Shown: positions 49,985 to 59,644 of the stretch, piece after piece
Layout of the letters: the number at the start of each line of letters is the position of its first letter
Numbering within the stretch: position 1 is the stretch's first letter
NCBI RefSeq assembly: GCF_012952065.1
Contig: NZ_JABCJJ010000019.1
Span: forward strand, 1 to 61,938
DNA: 61,938 bases
Direction: 5' to 3'
From: Cellulomonas fimi
Lineage (GTDB): Bacteria > Actinomycetota > Actinomycetes > Actinomycetales > Cellulomonadaceae
Notes under the pieces: generated by a model
The model's database searches: none
What the model was told of the DNA's origin: nothing
The model's input: the letters and a program-made list of their open reading frames with translations, nothing else
Made by a program: the position numbers and the translations under genes

Positions 49985-50965
49985 GTGCGCACCACGAGCC
50001 AGGTCCCGCTCGACGAGACCTCCGCCGCCTCCGCCCCTGTCGCGGGCCTGGCGTCCGCCGCCCCGGCGTCGGTGGCGGCGCGGGTCCGCGACCGCGTCGG
50101 TGCGTACGTCGCCCTGACCAAGCCCCGCATCATCGAGCTCCTGCTGGTGACGACGCTGCCGACGATGATCCTCGCGGACCGCGGGTTCCCGGCGCTCGGC
50201 CTCGTGCTCGCGACCCTGGTCGGTGGCACGCTCGCCGCCGGGTCGGCGAACGTCCTCAACTGCTACCTCGACCGGGACATCGACAAGGTGATGAACCGGA
50301 CCAAGCGGCGTCCGCTCGTGACGGGCGAGGTCACGCCGCGGGCGGCGCTGGTGTTCGGGCTCGTCCTCGGCGTCGTCTCGCTGCTCTGGCTGTGGGCGGT
50401 CGTGAACCCGGTCTCCTCGGTATTGACGGCCGCGGCGATCCTGATCTACGTCGTCGGCTACACGATGATCCTCAAGCGCCGGACGCCGCAGAACATCGTG
50501 TGGGGCGGCATCGCGGGGTGCATGCCGGTCCTGATCGGCTGGTCCGCGGTGACCGGCTCGCTCGGCTGGGCCCCGCTCGCGCTGTTCGGGGTGATCTTCT
50601 TCTGGACGCCGCCGCACTACTGGCCGCTGTCGATGAAGTTCCGTCGGGACTACGCCGCCGCCGGGGTGCCGATGCTGCCCGTCGTGGCGGGTGACAAGAA
50701 GGTCGCGACCGAGGTGATCGGCTACTCGGTCGCCATGGTGGCCTCCTCGCTCGCACTGGTCCCGCTGGCCGACATGACCTGGGTCTACACGGTCGCGGCG
50801 CTGGGGCTGGGTGGCTGGTTCCTGGCCGCGTGCATCGCGCTCTACCGGCGTGCGACGGACCCGAGCGGGCCCAAGCTGCGCGAGATGCGGCTGTTCCACC
50901 TGTCGATCACGTACCTCACGCTGCTGTTCCTCGCCGTCGCGGTCGACCCGTTCCTGCCGGTCTGA
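49985..50965 (+). CDS. ctaB: Protoheme IX farnesyltransferase
   Basis: 326 residues. A polar N-terminus leads to [23 protein letters not shown], and the prenyl-diphosphate-binding Asp motif [23 protein letters not shown] is clear, followed by [19 protein letters not shown]. About eight or nine membrane helices. It farnesylates protoheme to heme O for cytochrome oxidase. GTG 49985 suits GGAAGG (ending 49975); TTG 49979 is an alternative only 3 nt from it. Divergence from tkt is typical of actinobacteria. Confidence 0.95.
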   Translation: MRTTSQVPLDETSAASAPVAGLASAAPASVAARVRDRVGAYVALTKPRIIELLLVTTLPTMILADRGFPALGLVLATLVGGTLAAGSANVLNCYLDRDIDKVMNRTKRRPLVTGEVTPRAALVFGLVLGVVSLLWLWAVVNPVSSVLTAAAILIYVVGYTMILKRRTPQNIVWGGIAGCMPVLIGWSAVTGSLGWAPLALFGVIFFWTPPHYWPLSMKFRRDYAAAGVPMLPVVAGDKKVATEVIGYSVAMVASSLALVPLADMTWVYTVAALGLGGWFLAACIALYRRATDPSGPKLREMRLFHLSITYLTLLFLAVAVDPFLPV

Positions 50966-50999
50966 GCCGCCGACAGCCCGCGACCGCGACCGCGACCCG

Positions 51000-51983
51000 A
51001 TGACGCAGCCCGCCGCACCGGCGCCCGCCGCACCGGCGCCCGCCGGGCAGGACGCGCTCGCCGGCGTCGTCCAGGGGTACCTCGCGCACCTCACCGTGGA
51101 GCGCGGGCTGTCACCGAACACCCTGGCCGCCTACCGGCGCGACCTCGAGCGGTATGTCGGCCACCTCGCCGCACAGGGACGCGGCACGCCGGCGCAGATC
51201 ACCCCGGAGGACGTCGAGGACTTCGTCACGGCCCTGCGCACGGGGTCCGACGGCGGCGCCGCGCTCTCGGCGTCGTCGGCGGCGCGCGCTGTGGCCGCCG
51301 TCCGGGGCTGGCACCGGTTCTGCGCGCTGGAGGGTCTCGTCGGGGCCGACGCCGCGAGCGCCGTCCGACCTCCGGCCCAGCCCAAGCGGCTGCCGAAGGC
51401 CATCTCGACGGCCGACGTCGAGCGCCTGCTCGAGGCGGCCGGGGCCGGTGACGGAGCCGGACCGCTGCGCGACCGGGCGCTGCTCGAGCTCGTGTACTCG
51501 ACCGGCGCCCGCATCTCCGAGGCCGTGGGGCTCGACGTCGACGACCTGGACCTCACGCCGGGGCACGCGTCGGTCCGGCTCCTCGGCAAGGGGCGCAAGG
51601 AGCGGGTCGTCCCGATGGGCTCGTACGCGGTCGCAGCCGTCGACGCGTACCTGGTCCGCGCCCGGCCCGCGCTCGCCGCGAGCGGTCTCGGCACGCCGGC
51701 GCTCTTCCTCAACCTGCGCGGTGCGCGGCTCAGCAGGCAGAGCGCGTGGTCCGTCCTGCGCGCCGCCGCCGAGCGGGCGCAGCTCCCCGGTGCCGAGCAC
51801 ATCTCGCCGCACACGCTGCGGCACTCGTTCGCGACGCACCTCCTGGCCGGCGGCGCCGACGTCCGCGTGGTGCAGGAGCTCCTGGGCCACGCGTCGGTCA
51901 CGACCACGCAGGTCTACACGCTCGTCACGCCCGACACGCTCCGCGAGGTCTACGCGGCGTCGCACCCGCGCGCGCTGGGCTAA
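51000..51983 (+). CDS. xerD: Site-specific tyrosine recombinase XerD
   Basis: 327 residues. N-terminal SAM-like domain ([29 protein letters not shown]) and a catalytic domain with Arg in [12 protein letters not shown], Lys in [23 protein letters not shown] (His/Arg), [16 protein letters not shown] (His and nucleophile Tyr). With XerC it resolves chromosome dimers at dif. Its location just before parA-scpA-scpB favours XerD over XerC and over a mobile-element integrase. The first ~20 residues are a Pro/Ala repeat. Confidence 0.92.
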   Translation: MTQPAAPAPAAPAPAGQDALAGVVQGYLAHLTVERGLSPNTLAAYRRDLERYVGHLAAQGRGTPAQITPEDVEDFVTALRTGSDGGAALSASSAARAVAAVRGWHRFCALEGLVGADAASAVRPPAQPKRLPKAISTADVERLLEAAGAGDGAGPLRDRALLELVYSTGARISEAVGLDVDDLDLTPGHASVRLLGKGRKERVVPMGSYAVAAVDAYLVRARPALAASGLGTPALFLNLRGARLSRQSAWSVLRAAAERAQLPGAEHISPHTLRHSFATHLLAGGADVRVVQELLGHASVTTTQVYTLVTPDTLREVYAASHPRALG

Positions 51984-52080
51984 CGGGACGGTGGTGGCGG
52001 CGGCCGCGGGGGAGGTTCCGGCGAGTGCCCGGCGCGTCGACGGTCGGGGTTTCCTGCCAGGTTCGCGATCGGCCCTGCGG

Positions 52081-52086
52081 TAGGTT
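52081..52086 (+). promoter_or_regulatory. -10 box for leaderless parA-scp operon
   Basis: TAGGTT is followed by 6 nt and GTG 52093, 97 bp after xerD. This marks the likely head of the run to 60696. Confidence 0.5.
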
Positions 52087-52092
52087 GACGGC

Positions 52093-52980
52093 GTGAGCAG
52101 CCAGGCCCCCACCGAACCGTCCAGCACGTCGGGCGTCGGCTCGCAGGACCCGGTCGGCCGCTCGATCCCGGACTTCCCGGTCCCCGCTCCGCTCACCTCG
52201 CACGGACCCGGGCGCATCATCGCGATGTGCAACCAGAAGGGCGGAGTCGGCAAGACGACCACCACGATCAACCTGGGCGCCGCGCTGGCGGAGTACGGCC
52301 GCAAGGTGCTCGTCGTCGACTTCGACCCCCAGGGCGCTGCCTCCGTCGGTCTCGGCGTCAGCCCGCATGAGCTCGACGTCACGGTCTACAACCTGCTCAT
52401 GGAGCGTTCGGCGTCCGTGACCGACGTGCTGTGCAAGACGCGCGTCGAGAACCTCGACCTCCTGCCCGCGAACATCGACCTGTCCGCGGCCGAGGTGCAG
52501 CTCGTGGGCGAGGTCGCGCGGGAGTCGGTGCTCAGCCGCGTGCTGCGCCCGGTCGTCGACGACTACGACGTGATCCTCGTCGACTGCCAGCCGTCGCTCG
52601 GGCTGCTCACGGTCAACGCCCTCACGGCGGCGCACGGCGTCATGATCCCGCTCGCCTGCGAGTTCTTCGCGCTGCGCGGGGTCGCGCTGCTGGTCGAGAC
52701 GATCGAGAAGGTCCGGGACCGCCTCAACCCGCGCCTCGAGGTCGACGGCATCCTCGCCACGATGTACGACCCCCGCACCCTGCACTCGCGCGAGGTCATC
52801 ACCCGCGTCCACGAGGCGTTCGGGGACACGCTGCTGCACACCGTGATCGGGCGGACCGTGAAGTTCCCCGACTCGTCGATCGCGGCCGAGCCCATCACCA
52901 CGTACGCGCCGACGCACTCCGGTGCGGCGGCGTACCGCCAGCTTGCGCGAGAGCTCGTCGCCCGTGGCGACGCAGCCTGA
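52093..52980 (+). CDS. ParA-family ATPase next to scpAB
   Basis: 295 residues. A disordered 40-residue Pro/Ser-rich start, then the deviant Walker A CNQKGGVGKTTTTINL, DFDPQGAASVGLG, the VILVDCQPSLGLLTVNAL Walker B region and FFALRGVALLVETIEKV. This is a chromosomal ParA/Soj-like ATPase of the type fixed beside scpA in actinobacteria. It has no ParB partner here, so it is distinct from the origin-proximal parAB and its role is probably linked to SMC-ScpAB. The last 17 nt overlap scpA. Confidence 0.93.
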   Translation: MSSQAPTEPSSTSGVGSQDPVGRSIPDFPVPAPLTSHGPGRIIAMCNQKGGVGKTTTTINLGAALAEYGRKVLVVDFDPQGAASVGLGVSPHELDVTVYNLLMERSASVTDVLCKTRVENLDLLPANIDLSAAEVQLVGEVARESVLSRVLRPVVDDYDVILVDCQPSLGLLTVNALTAAHGVMIPLACEFFALRGVALLVETIEKVRDRLNPRLEVDGILATMYDPRTLHSREVITRVHEAFGDTLLHTVIGRTVKFPDSSIAAEPITTYAPTHSGAAAYRQLARELVARGDAA

Positions 52981-53860
52981 GGCTCCGCCCGAGAGCGCGC
53001 TGCCACAGGCGGGGCCGGCGGGGACCACGGGGTTCGAGGTCCACCTCACCAACTTCTCGGGGCCCTTCGACCTGCTGCTCGGGCTGATCTCGAGGCACAA
53101 GCTCGACATCACCGAGGTCGCGCTCGCGCAGGTGACCGACGAGTTCATCGCCTATCTGCGCGCGGCCGACACCGCGGGCGGCGCCTCGTGGGACCTCGGC
53201 CAGGCGAGCGAGTTCCTGGTCGTGGCAGCGACGCTCCTCGACCTCAAGGCCGCGCGCCTGCTCCCCGCCGGCGACGTCGAGGACGCGGAGGACCTCGAGC
53301 TGCTCGAGGCCCGCGACCTGCTGTTCGCGCGCCTCCTCCAGTACCGCGCGTACAAGCAGGTCGCCACGGCGATCGCCGACCGGCTCGCCTCGGAGGGACG
53401 CCGGTTCCCGCGCACGGTCTCGCTCGAACCGCAGCTCGCGGCCCTGCTGCCCGAGCTGGTGTGGCAGGTCGGCCCCGACGAGCTGGCTGCCCTCGCGGCC
53501 AAGGCGCTGGCCCCGCGCGCTGCACCGCCGGGGGTCGACCTCAGCCACCTGCACGCGCCCATGGTCACCGTGCGCGAGCAGGCGGCCGTCCTCGTCGACC
53601 GCCTGCGCCACGGCGGTGCCAGCTCGTTCCGCACGCTCGTGGCCGACGCCGGGTCGCCCCTGGTCGTGGTCGTCCGGTTCCTGGCGCTCCTCGAGCTGTT
53701 CCGTGAGGGCGCCGTGGGCTTCGACCAGGTGACTCCGCTCGGCGAGCTCACCGTACGGTGGACGGGGTCGGACGCGGGAGACGTGGTGGTCTCCGACGAC
53801 TTCGACGACGACGCCGAGGCGACGACAGCGGGGGACCAGCAGGTGGAGGAGCAGGCGTGA
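52964..53860 (+). CDS. scpA: Segregation and condensation protein A
   Basis: 298 residues. FEVHLTNFSGPFDLLLGLISRHKLDITEVALAQVTDEFIAYL is the kleisin N-terminal signature, ASEFLVVAATLLDLKAARLLP follows, and the C-terminal winged helix (residues ~205-270, FLALLELFREGAVGFDQ) binds the SMC head. It bridges the SMC dimer with ScpB to compact chromosomes. It begins inside parA and its stop shares bases with the scpB GTG. Confidence 0.95.
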   Translation: MATQPEAPPESALPQAGPAGTTGFEVHLTNFSGPFDLLLGLISRHKLDITEVALAQVTDEFIAYLRAADTAGGASWDLGQASEFLVVAATLLDLKAARLLPAGDVEDAEDLELLEARDLLFARLLQYRAYKQVATAIADRLASEGRRFPRTVSLEPQLAALLPELVWQVGPDELAALAAKALAPRAAPPGVDLSHLHAPMVTVREQAAVLVDRLRHGGASSFRTLVADAGSPLVVVVRFLALLELFREGAVGFDQVTPLGELTVRWTGSDAGDVVVSDDFDDDAEATTAGDQQVEEQA

Positions 53861-54573
53861 GCGAGACCGAGGTGGCTGCGTCGTCGGACCCCGTGCCGAC
53901 GCCCGACGTCGGAGCGGTGCCGGACGACGCCGGGGTTCCGAACGCCTCCGCGGCGCAGCCCGCCGACGTGGGCGAGCTCGCGTTCGACGTCGCGGACCTC
54001 CCGGGCGGTGCTCTCTCGGCGCTCGAGGCGGTGCTCATGGTCGCGGACGAGCCGATCCCCGTGGTCCAGCTCGCCTCGGTCCTGGCGCTCCCCACCGAGA
54101 ACGTCCTGGGCCTCCTCGAGGAGCTGGCGGCCGAGTACCGAGGGGCCCGAGGGGGTCGCCCTCGCGGGTTCGACCTGCGGCGCGCCGGTGACGGCTGGCG
54201 CATCTACTCGGCGCCGGCGTACGCCGACGTCGTGGGCCGGTTCGTGCTCGACGGCCAGACGGCGCGGCTCACGCAGGCCGCGCTCGAGACCCTCGCCGTG
54301 ATCGCCTACCGACAGCCGGTCACCCGCGGCCAGGTCTCCGCGGTGCGCGGCGTCAACGTCGACGGTGTCGTGCGCACGCTGACCTCGCGGGGGCTGGTGG
54401 CCGAGGTCGGCACCGACCCGTCGAGCGGTGCCGTGCTGTACGGGACCACGGGATACTTCCTGGAACGGATGGGGCTCGGGTCGCTCGACGAGATGCCGCC
54501 CCTGGCCCCGTACCTTCCGGACCTCGACGCCTTCGACGGCGTGGACGACGCAGCAGGAGAGCAGCAGACGTGA
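53857..54573 (+). CDS. scpB: Segregation and condensation protein B
   Basis: 238 residues. A ~45-residue acidic tail, then two winged-helix units: LSALEAVLMVADEPIPVVQLASVL and LTQAALETLAVIAYRQPVTRGQVSAVRGVNVDGVVRTLTSRGLV, the latter being the best-conserved ScpB segment. ScpB dimers bind the ScpA linker. GTGA overlap with scpA upstream and with rluB downstream keeps stoichiometry coupled. Confidence 0.95.
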   Translation: MSETEVAASSDPVPTPDVGAVPDDAGVPNASAAQPADVGELAFDVADLPGGALSALEAVLMVADEPIPVVQLASVLALPTENVLGLLEELAAEYRGARGGRPRGFDLRRAGDGWRIYSAPAYADVVGRFVLDGQTARLTQAALETLAVIAYRQPVTRGQVSAVRGVNVDGVVRTLTSRGLVAEVGTDPSSGAVLYGTTGYFLERMGLGSLDEMPPLAPYLPDLDAFDGVDDAAGEQQT

Positions 54574-55439
54574 GCACACGACGTGGCGCCCCGCGCCCCG
54601 AGCGCGGGCAGCGAGGAGCGGGCCGAACGGCAGGACGAGCGGGCGGTCCCGCCCGGCCGAGCCTCGGGCGTCCCCATCGGCCCGTGGTCGACCAGACGCG
54701 CGACGTGCACGTCGAGGGTGGCGTACGGCTGCAGAAGGTGCTGGCGACCGCCGGCCTCGGGTCCCGGCGGGCCTGCGAGGACCTGATCGCGTCCGGGCGC
54801 GTGAGCGTGGACGGCGTCGTGGTGCGCGAGCTGGGCGTCCGTGTGGACCCGGCGAGCGCCGTCGTGCACGTCGACGGGCTGCGGATCCAGCTCGACACCT
54901 CGTTGGTGACGATCGCGCTCAACAAGCCGCTCGGCGTCGTCTCCACGATGCACGACCCCGAGGGCCGGCCGTCGCTCGCGCAGCTGGTGCAGCACCGCGA
55001 CGAGCGCCTGTTCCACGTCGGCCGGCTCGACGCCGAGACCGAGGGCCTGCTGCTGCTGACCAACGACGGCGAGCTCGCCAACCGGCTCGCGCACCCGAGG
55101 TACGAGGTCCCCAAGACGTACCTCGCGCACGTCGAGGGCCGGGTCGCGGGCAACGTCGCCAACACGATGCTGCACGGCATCGAGCTCGAGGACGGTCGGG
55201 CGAAGGTCGACAGCTACCGCATCGTCGACTCGACGCCGCAGGCCGCGCTCATCGAGGTCACGCTCCACGAGGGGCGCAACCGGATCGTGCGCCGCATGTT
55301 CGAGGAGATCGGACACCCCGTCACGCGCCTCGTCCGCACGCAGATCGGCCCGATCAGGCTCGGTGCCCTGCGGACGGGCACGACCCGCGTGCTGAGCCAG
55401 GCCGAGGTCGGCAGCCTGATGGGCCTGGTGGGGATGTGA
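54570..55439 (+). CDS. rluB: 23S rRNA pseudouridine synthase (RluB/RsuA family)
   Basis: 289 residues. Basic N-terminus (Arg/Gly-rich, about 45 residues), an S4 RNA-binding domain (VRLQKVLATAGLGSRRACEDLIASGRV), then the synthase domain with catalytic Asp in HVGRLDAETEGLLLLTNDGELANRLAHPRY and the terminal EGRNRIVRRMFEEIGHPVTRLVR. It modifies 23S rRNA in the central region of domain V. It overlaps scpB and is 7 bp ahead of tyrA. Confidence 0.94.
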   Translation: MSTRRGAPRPERGQRGAGRTAGRAGGPARPSLGRPHRPVVDQTRDVHVEGGVRLQKVLATAGLGSRRACEDLIASGRVSVDGVVVRELGVRVDPASAVVHVDGLRIQLDTSLVTIALNKPLGVVSTMHDPEGRPSLAQLVQHRDERLFHVGRLDAETEGLLLLTNDGELANRLAHPRYEVPKTYLAHVEGRVAGNVANTMLHGIELEDGRAKVDSYRIVDSTPQAALIEVTLHEGRNRIVRRMFEEIGHPVTRLVRTQIGPIRLGALRTGTTRVLSQAEVGSLMGLVGM

Positions 55440-55446
55440 GCGCCGC

Positions 55447-56574
55447 GTGAGCCTCGACGCACCCGCACCGGTCGCGACGCGTGGCCCGGTCCGGGTGGTC
55501 GGCACGGGCCTGCTCGGCGCGAGCGTCGGCCTCGCGCTGAGCACGCGCGGCGTCGACGTGGTGCTGCACGACCCGTCGCGCACGGCTCTCGCGCTCGCGC
55601 GCGACGTCGGCGCCGGTCGCCTGCCCCGGCCCGACGACGCGCCGGTCCGGCTGGTCGTCGTCGCGGCGCCGCCCGACGTGACGGCCGACGTCGTGCTCCG
55701 CGAGCTCGAGGCGAACCCGGAGGCCGTCGTCACCGACGTCGCGAGCATCAAGCACCACGTGCTCGCCGAGGTGCTCGCCGCCGGGGCGGACCTCACCCGG
55801 TACGTCGGCTCCCACCCGATGGCGGGACGCGAGACCTCGGGCCCCGCCTCCGCCGTGCCGGACCTGTTCGTCGGTCGACCGTGGGTGATCACGGACTCCG
55901 GGGCGTCCTCGGGCGAGGCGCTGCTGGCTGTCCGCTCGCTGGCGGCCGACGTGGGGGGGGTCCCCGTGACCATGGACGCCGCGGGGCACGACGCCGCGGT
56001 CGCCGTCGTGTCGCACCTTCCCCAGCTGGCCGCGAGCCTCGTCGCCGCGCGGCTCGTCGAGGCGCCCGACGCTGCGCTCGCACTGGCCGGCCAGGGGCTG
56101 CGTGACGTCACGCGCATCGCGAGCAGCGACCCGCGCCTGTGGACGTCGATCCTCGCGGCCAACGCCGGGCCGGTACGGGACGTGCTCGTGGCACTGCGGG
56201 CGGACCTCGACGGCGTCATCGAGGCGCTCGGACGGGCACACGACGCGCTCGGACCCGAGGGTGTCGCCCGCGGCGCGCTCGGCGCGATCGCCGGTGCCAT
56301 CACGAGCGGCAACCACGGCGTCGCGCGGATCCCCGGCAAGCACGGCGGCGCCCCCCGCGACTACCGCGTCGTCACGGTGCTGGTGCCGGACGCGCCCGGC
56401 GAGCTGGCGCGACTGCTGGCGGACGTCGGCGCCGCCGGCGTGAACCTCGAGGACCTGCGCCTCGAGCACGCGCCGCGGCAGCCGGTGGGAATGGCCGCGA
56501 TCTCGGTCCTCCCCGACCGCGTGGACGTCCTGGAACGAGCGCTCACGGACCGTGGTTGGCGGCTCGCGAGCTGA
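55447..56574 (+). CDS. tyrA: Prephenate dehydrogenase with C-terminal ACT domain
   Basis: 375 residues. NAD-binding VRVVGTGLLGASVGLALSTRGVDVVLHD, then VVTDVASIKHHVL, the conserved YVGSHPMAGRETSGP (catalytic/substrate His and Arg) and HLPQLAASLVA. Residues from ~310 form an ACT regulatory domain (VVTVLVPDAPGELARLLADVGAAGVNLEDLRLEH) that in relatives senses tyrosine. It makes 4-hydroxyphenylpyruvate for tyrosine synthesis. Its place between rluB and cmk is shared with several actinobacteria. Confidence 0.92.
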   Translation: MSLDAPAPVATRGPVRVVGTGLLGASVGLALSTRGVDVVLHDPSRTALALARDVGAGRLPRPDDAPVRLVVVAAPPDVTADVVLRELEANPEAVVTDVASIKHHVLAEVLAAGADLTRYVGSHPMAGRETSGPASAVPDLFVGRPWVITDSGASSGEALLAVRSLAADVGGVPVTMDAAGHDAAVAVVSHLPQLAASLVAARLVEAPDAALALAGQGLRDVTRIASSDPRLWTSILAANAGPVRDVLVALRADLDGVIEALGRAHDALGPEGVARGALGAIAGAITSGNHGVARIPGKHGGAPRDYRVVTVLVPDAPGELARLLADVGAAGVNLEDLRLEHAPRQPVGMAAISVLPDRVDVLERALTDRGWRLAS

Positions 56575-56585
56575 TGGAGGAGACA

Positions 56586-57308
56586 GTGAGCAACGCCCCC
56601 AGGACGGCCTTCGTCGTCGCGATCGACGGCCCTTCGGGCTCCGGCAAGTCGACCGTGTCCCGACGGGTCGCTGCGGCACTCGGGCTCGCGTACCTCGACA
56701 CGGGCGCGATGTACCGCGCTGCCACCTGGTGGTGCCTCGAGCGGGGCGTGCCTCTGACGGCCGGGCCCGCGGTCGCGGCGGAGGTCGCGGCGCTGCCGCT
56801 CGTCATGGGCGTCGACCCGGTCTCGCCGTCGGTGCACGTGGGCGGGGTGGACGTCGGCGAGGCGATCCGTCGCAGTGAGATCTCGGCGGCCGTCAGTGCG
56901 GTCGCCACGAACCTGGCCGTCCGGGCCGAGCTGGGGCGCCTGCAGCGTGCGGCGATCGCTGCAGAGGCGGACGCGGGTTCCTTCTCCGGTGGACGGGGGA
57001 TCGTCGCCGAGGGTCGGGACATCACCACGGTCGTGGCGCCCGACGCCGACGTACGCCTGCTGCTCACGGCGAGCGAGGACGCCCGGCTGGCCCGCCGCGC
57101 ACGGGACGTCCACGGCACGGACGACGCCGCGGCCGTCCACGCGACCCGCGACGAGGTGCTGCGACGGGACGCCGACGACTCGACGGTGGTCGAGTTCCAG
57201 GTGGCGGCCGACGGCGTCGTCACCGTGGACTCGTCGGAGCTCGACCTCGACCAGACGGTCCGGGCGGTGCTCGACGTGATCGGGCAGGTCGCAGGACGGA
57301 CGGTGTGA
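56586..57308 (+). CDS. cmk: Cytidylate kinase
   Basis: 240 residues. P-loop AIDGPSGSGKSTVSRRVA, DTGAMYRA, the NMP-binding insert, and GRGIVAEGRDITTVVAPDADVRLLLTAS. The insert RRDADDSTVVEFQVAADGVVTVDSSEL matches the family end. It phosphorylates CMP/dCMP. GTG 56586 follows GGAGGAG closely; the in-frame ATG 56574 overlaps the tyrA stop and cannot be excluded. Its stop overlaps plsC. Confidence 0.95.
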   Translation: MSNAPRTAFVVAIDGPSGSGKSTVSRRVAAALGLAYLDTGAMYRAATWWCLERGVPLTAGPAVAAEVAALPLVMGVDPVSPSVHVGGVDVGEAIRRSEISAAVSAVATNLAVRAELGRLQRAAIAAEADAGSFSGGRGIVAEGRDITTVVAPDADVRLLLTASEDARLARRARDVHGTDDAAAVHATRDEVLRRDADDSTVVEFQVAADGVVTVDSSELDLDQTVRAVLDVIGQVAGRTV

Positions 57309-58054
57309 GCGGCGGGCCGGCGTCGGACCCGAGCGGGGTGCCCGACGCGGCGCGAGCCCCTCGCCCGGGGAGCACCGCTCCGTCGCCGGCGGGGCCGGCG
57401 TGGTCCCGGTGGGTCGGCCGCTTCCTCGCGCGCGGTGTCTGGGCGACGGAGGTGACCGGTGCGGCGAACGTGCCCGCGACGGGGCCGGTCCTGCTCGCCG
57501 CCAACCACATCGGGCTCATGGACGGTCCCGTGGTGCTGGGCGTGGCGCCCCGGCCGGTCCACTTCCTCGTCAAGGAGTCGATGTTCGTCGGCCCGCTGGG
57601 CTGGGTGCTGCACCGCGCGGGGCAGATCCCGGTCGACGACGACGGCGGCCGGACGGCGCTCGTCGCGGCGCTCGACGTGCTTCGCCGGGGAGGCGCGGTC
57701 GGCGTGTTCCCCGAGGGTACGCGGGGGCGCGGGGACGCCGCCGGCGCGCGCGCCGGCATCGCGTGGCTCGCGCTCAACGGCCACGCGCCGGTCGTCCCCG
57801 TGGCCGTGCTGGGCACGCGCCGCACCGGCGAGGGCGTCGGGCACGTCCCGGGCGTCCGGCGCCGGCTCGCGGTGGAGTTCGGCACCCCGCTCGTCCTCGA
57901 GCGACCGCACGGGACGTCGGGGCGGGCCGCGCTCGACGGTGCCAACGAGGCGATCCGCGTCGCGCTGTCGCGCCTGGTCGCCTCGTCGTCAGCCCGCACG
58001 GGCCTCGCGCTGCCGACCGACGACCCGAACCGGACGGCGGCCGGTTCTCCGTAG
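57305..58054 (+). CDS. plsC: 1-acylglycerol-3-phosphate O-acyltransferase family
   Basis: 249 residues. The HX4D motif is NHIGLMD (about 67-73), substrate motif VKESMF follows, motif III is FPEGTRGRGD, and motif IV VVPVAVLGT. Such enzymes add the second acyl chain in phosphatidic-acid synthesis at the membrane. A Pro/Ser/Ala-rich 35-residue start precedes the fold. GTGA overlap with cmk; 27 bp before der. Confidence 0.88.
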   Translation: MSGGPASDPSGVPDAARAPRPGSTAPSPAGPAWSRWVGRFLARGVWATEVTGAANVPATGPVLLAANHIGLMDGPVVLGVAPRPVHFLVKESMFVGPLGWVLHRAGQIPVDDDGGRTALVAALDVLRRGGAVGVFPEGTRGRGDAAGARAGIAWLALNGHAPVVPVAVLGTRRTGEGVGHVPGVRRRLAVEFGTPLVLERPHGTSGRAALDGANEAIRVALSRLVASSSARTGLALPTDDPNRTAAGSP

Positions 58055-58081
58055 GTCGTCCGGGCTGGGAGGATGGGGCCC

Positions 58082-59644
58082 ATGAGTGGAACCGAGCAGG
58101 CGCACCCCGACGAGCTGGACCCGGAGGTCACCGTCCTCGCCACGGGCGACGGCGCGGCCGACGGCGCGGCTGACCTCGCACGCGACGACGTCGCGGGGGA
58201 GGGCATCGACGAGGCGGCCCGGGATCGCGCGCTGCGCGCCGGTCTGACCGAGTACGAGCTTGAGGACGAGGATCTTGCGCTCCTCGACGGGGACGCCGAG
58301 GACACCGACGACGAGGGTGCGGGCGCCCCGCTGCCGGTGCTCGCCGTCGTCGGGCGTCCGAACGTGGGCAAGTCGACGCTCGTCAACCGCATCCTGGGCC
58401 GCCGCGAGGCCGTCGTCGAGGACAAGCCCGGCGTGACGCGCGACCGCGTGAGCTACCCCGCCGAGTGGGCGGGGCGCCGGTTCATGGTGGTCGACACGGG
58501 CGGCTGGGAGGTCGACGTCGCGGGCATCGAGGCGCGCGTCGCCGAGCAGGCCGAGGTCGCGATCTCGCTGGCCGACGCCGTGCTGTTCGTGGTCGACGCG
58601 ACGGTGGGCCCGACGTCGACGGACGAGCGCGTGGTCAAGCTGCTCCGCCGGTCCGGCAAGCCCGTCGTCCTGTGCGCCAACAAGGTGGACGGCCCGCGCG
58701 TCGAGGCCGACGCGACGGAGCTGTGGAGCCTCGGCCTGGGCGAGCCGCACCCCGTCTCGGCCCTGCACGGCCGCGGGACGGGCGACCTGCTCGACGCGGC
58801 GATGGCGGCGCTGCCGACGGTCTCGGCGCACGGCGCCGCGCTGCCGCACGGGGGTCCGCGGCGGGTCGCGCTCGTCGGGCGGCCGAACGTCGGCAAGTCC
58901 TCGTTGCTGAACAAGGTGCTGGGAGCCCAGCGGGTCGTCGTCGACGACGTCGCCGGCACGACCCGCGACCCGGTCGACGAGCTCGTGGAGCTCAAGGGCA
59001 GGCAGTGGGTGTTCGTCGACACCGCGGGCATCCGGCGGCGGGTGCACCAGACGAGCGGGGCCGACTTCTACGCCTCGCTGCGCACGCAGGCCGCGATCGA
59101 GAAGGCGGAGGTCGCCGTCGTGCTCGTCGACGCGAGCGTCACGATGACCGAGCAGGACACGCGTGTCATCTCGCAGGTGGTCGAAGCAGGGCGCGCGCTC
59201 GTGATCGCCTACAACAAGTGGGACCTCATGGACGAGGACCGGCGGCCGTTCCTCGAGCGCGAGATCGAGCAGGACCTGGTGCAGGTCCAGTGGGCGCCCC
59301 GGGTGAACGTCTCGGCGAAGACCGGCTGGCACATGGACCGGCTGGTGCCGGCGCTCGAGCGGTCGCTCGAGTCGTGGGAGACGCGGATCTCGACCGGCAG
59401 GCTCAACGCCTTCCTGGGCGAGCTCGTCGCGGCGCACCCGCACCCCCTGCGGGGCGGCAAGCAGCCGCGGATCCTCTTCGCGACGCAGGTCGCGGCCCGG
59501 CCGCCACGGTTCGTCGTCTTCGCGAGCGGGTTCCTCGAGGCCGGCTACCGCAGGTACATCGAGCGGCGGCTGCGGGAGACCTTCGGCTTCGAGGGGACGC
59601 CGATCGAGATCTCGGTGCGGGTGCGGGAGAAGCGCCGGCGGTGA
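58082..59644 (+). CDS. der: Ribosome-assembly GTPase Der (EngA)
   Basis: 520 residues. An acidic ~85-residue N-terminal extension precedes two GTPase domains: GRPNVGKST (about 91) with DTGGWE and NKVD, and GRPNVGKSS (about 268) with DTAGIRRR and NKWD, then a KH-like domain ([32 protein letters not shown]). It acts in 50S subunit assembly. ATG 58082 has GGGAGG upstream; the in-frame ATG 58073 lies too close to that site. The stop overlaps the next gene. Confidence 0.96.
   Translation: MSGTEQAHPDELDPEVTVLATGDGAADGAADLARDDVAGEGIDEAARDRALRAGLTEYELEDEDLALLDGDAEDTDDEGAGAPLPVLAVVGRPNVGKSTLVNRILGRREAVVEDKPGVTRDRVSYPAEWAGRRFMVVDTGGWEVDVAGIEARVAEQAEVAISLADAVLFVVDATVGPTSTDERVVKLLRRSGKPVVLCANKVDGPRVEADATELWSLGLGEPHPVSALHGRGTGDLLDAAMAALPTVSAHGAALPHGGPRRVALVGRPNVGKSSLLNKVLGAQRVVVDDVAGTTRDPVDELVELKGRQWVFVDTAGIRRRVHQTSGADFYASLRTQAAIEKAEVAVVLVDASVTMTEQDTRVISQVVEAGRALVIAYNKWDLMDEDRRPFLEREIEQDLVQVQWAPRVNVSAKTGWHMDRLVPALERSLESWETRISTGRLNAFLGELVAAHPHPLRGGKQPRILFATQVAARPPRFVVFASGFLEAGYRRYIERRLRETFGFEGTPIEISVRVREKRRR

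Noticed and set aside
51000-51983. XerD gene as integrase of a mobile element
   Set aside because: It is locked into the conserved xerD-parA-scpAB order, far from the tRNA-linked element, with normal composition.
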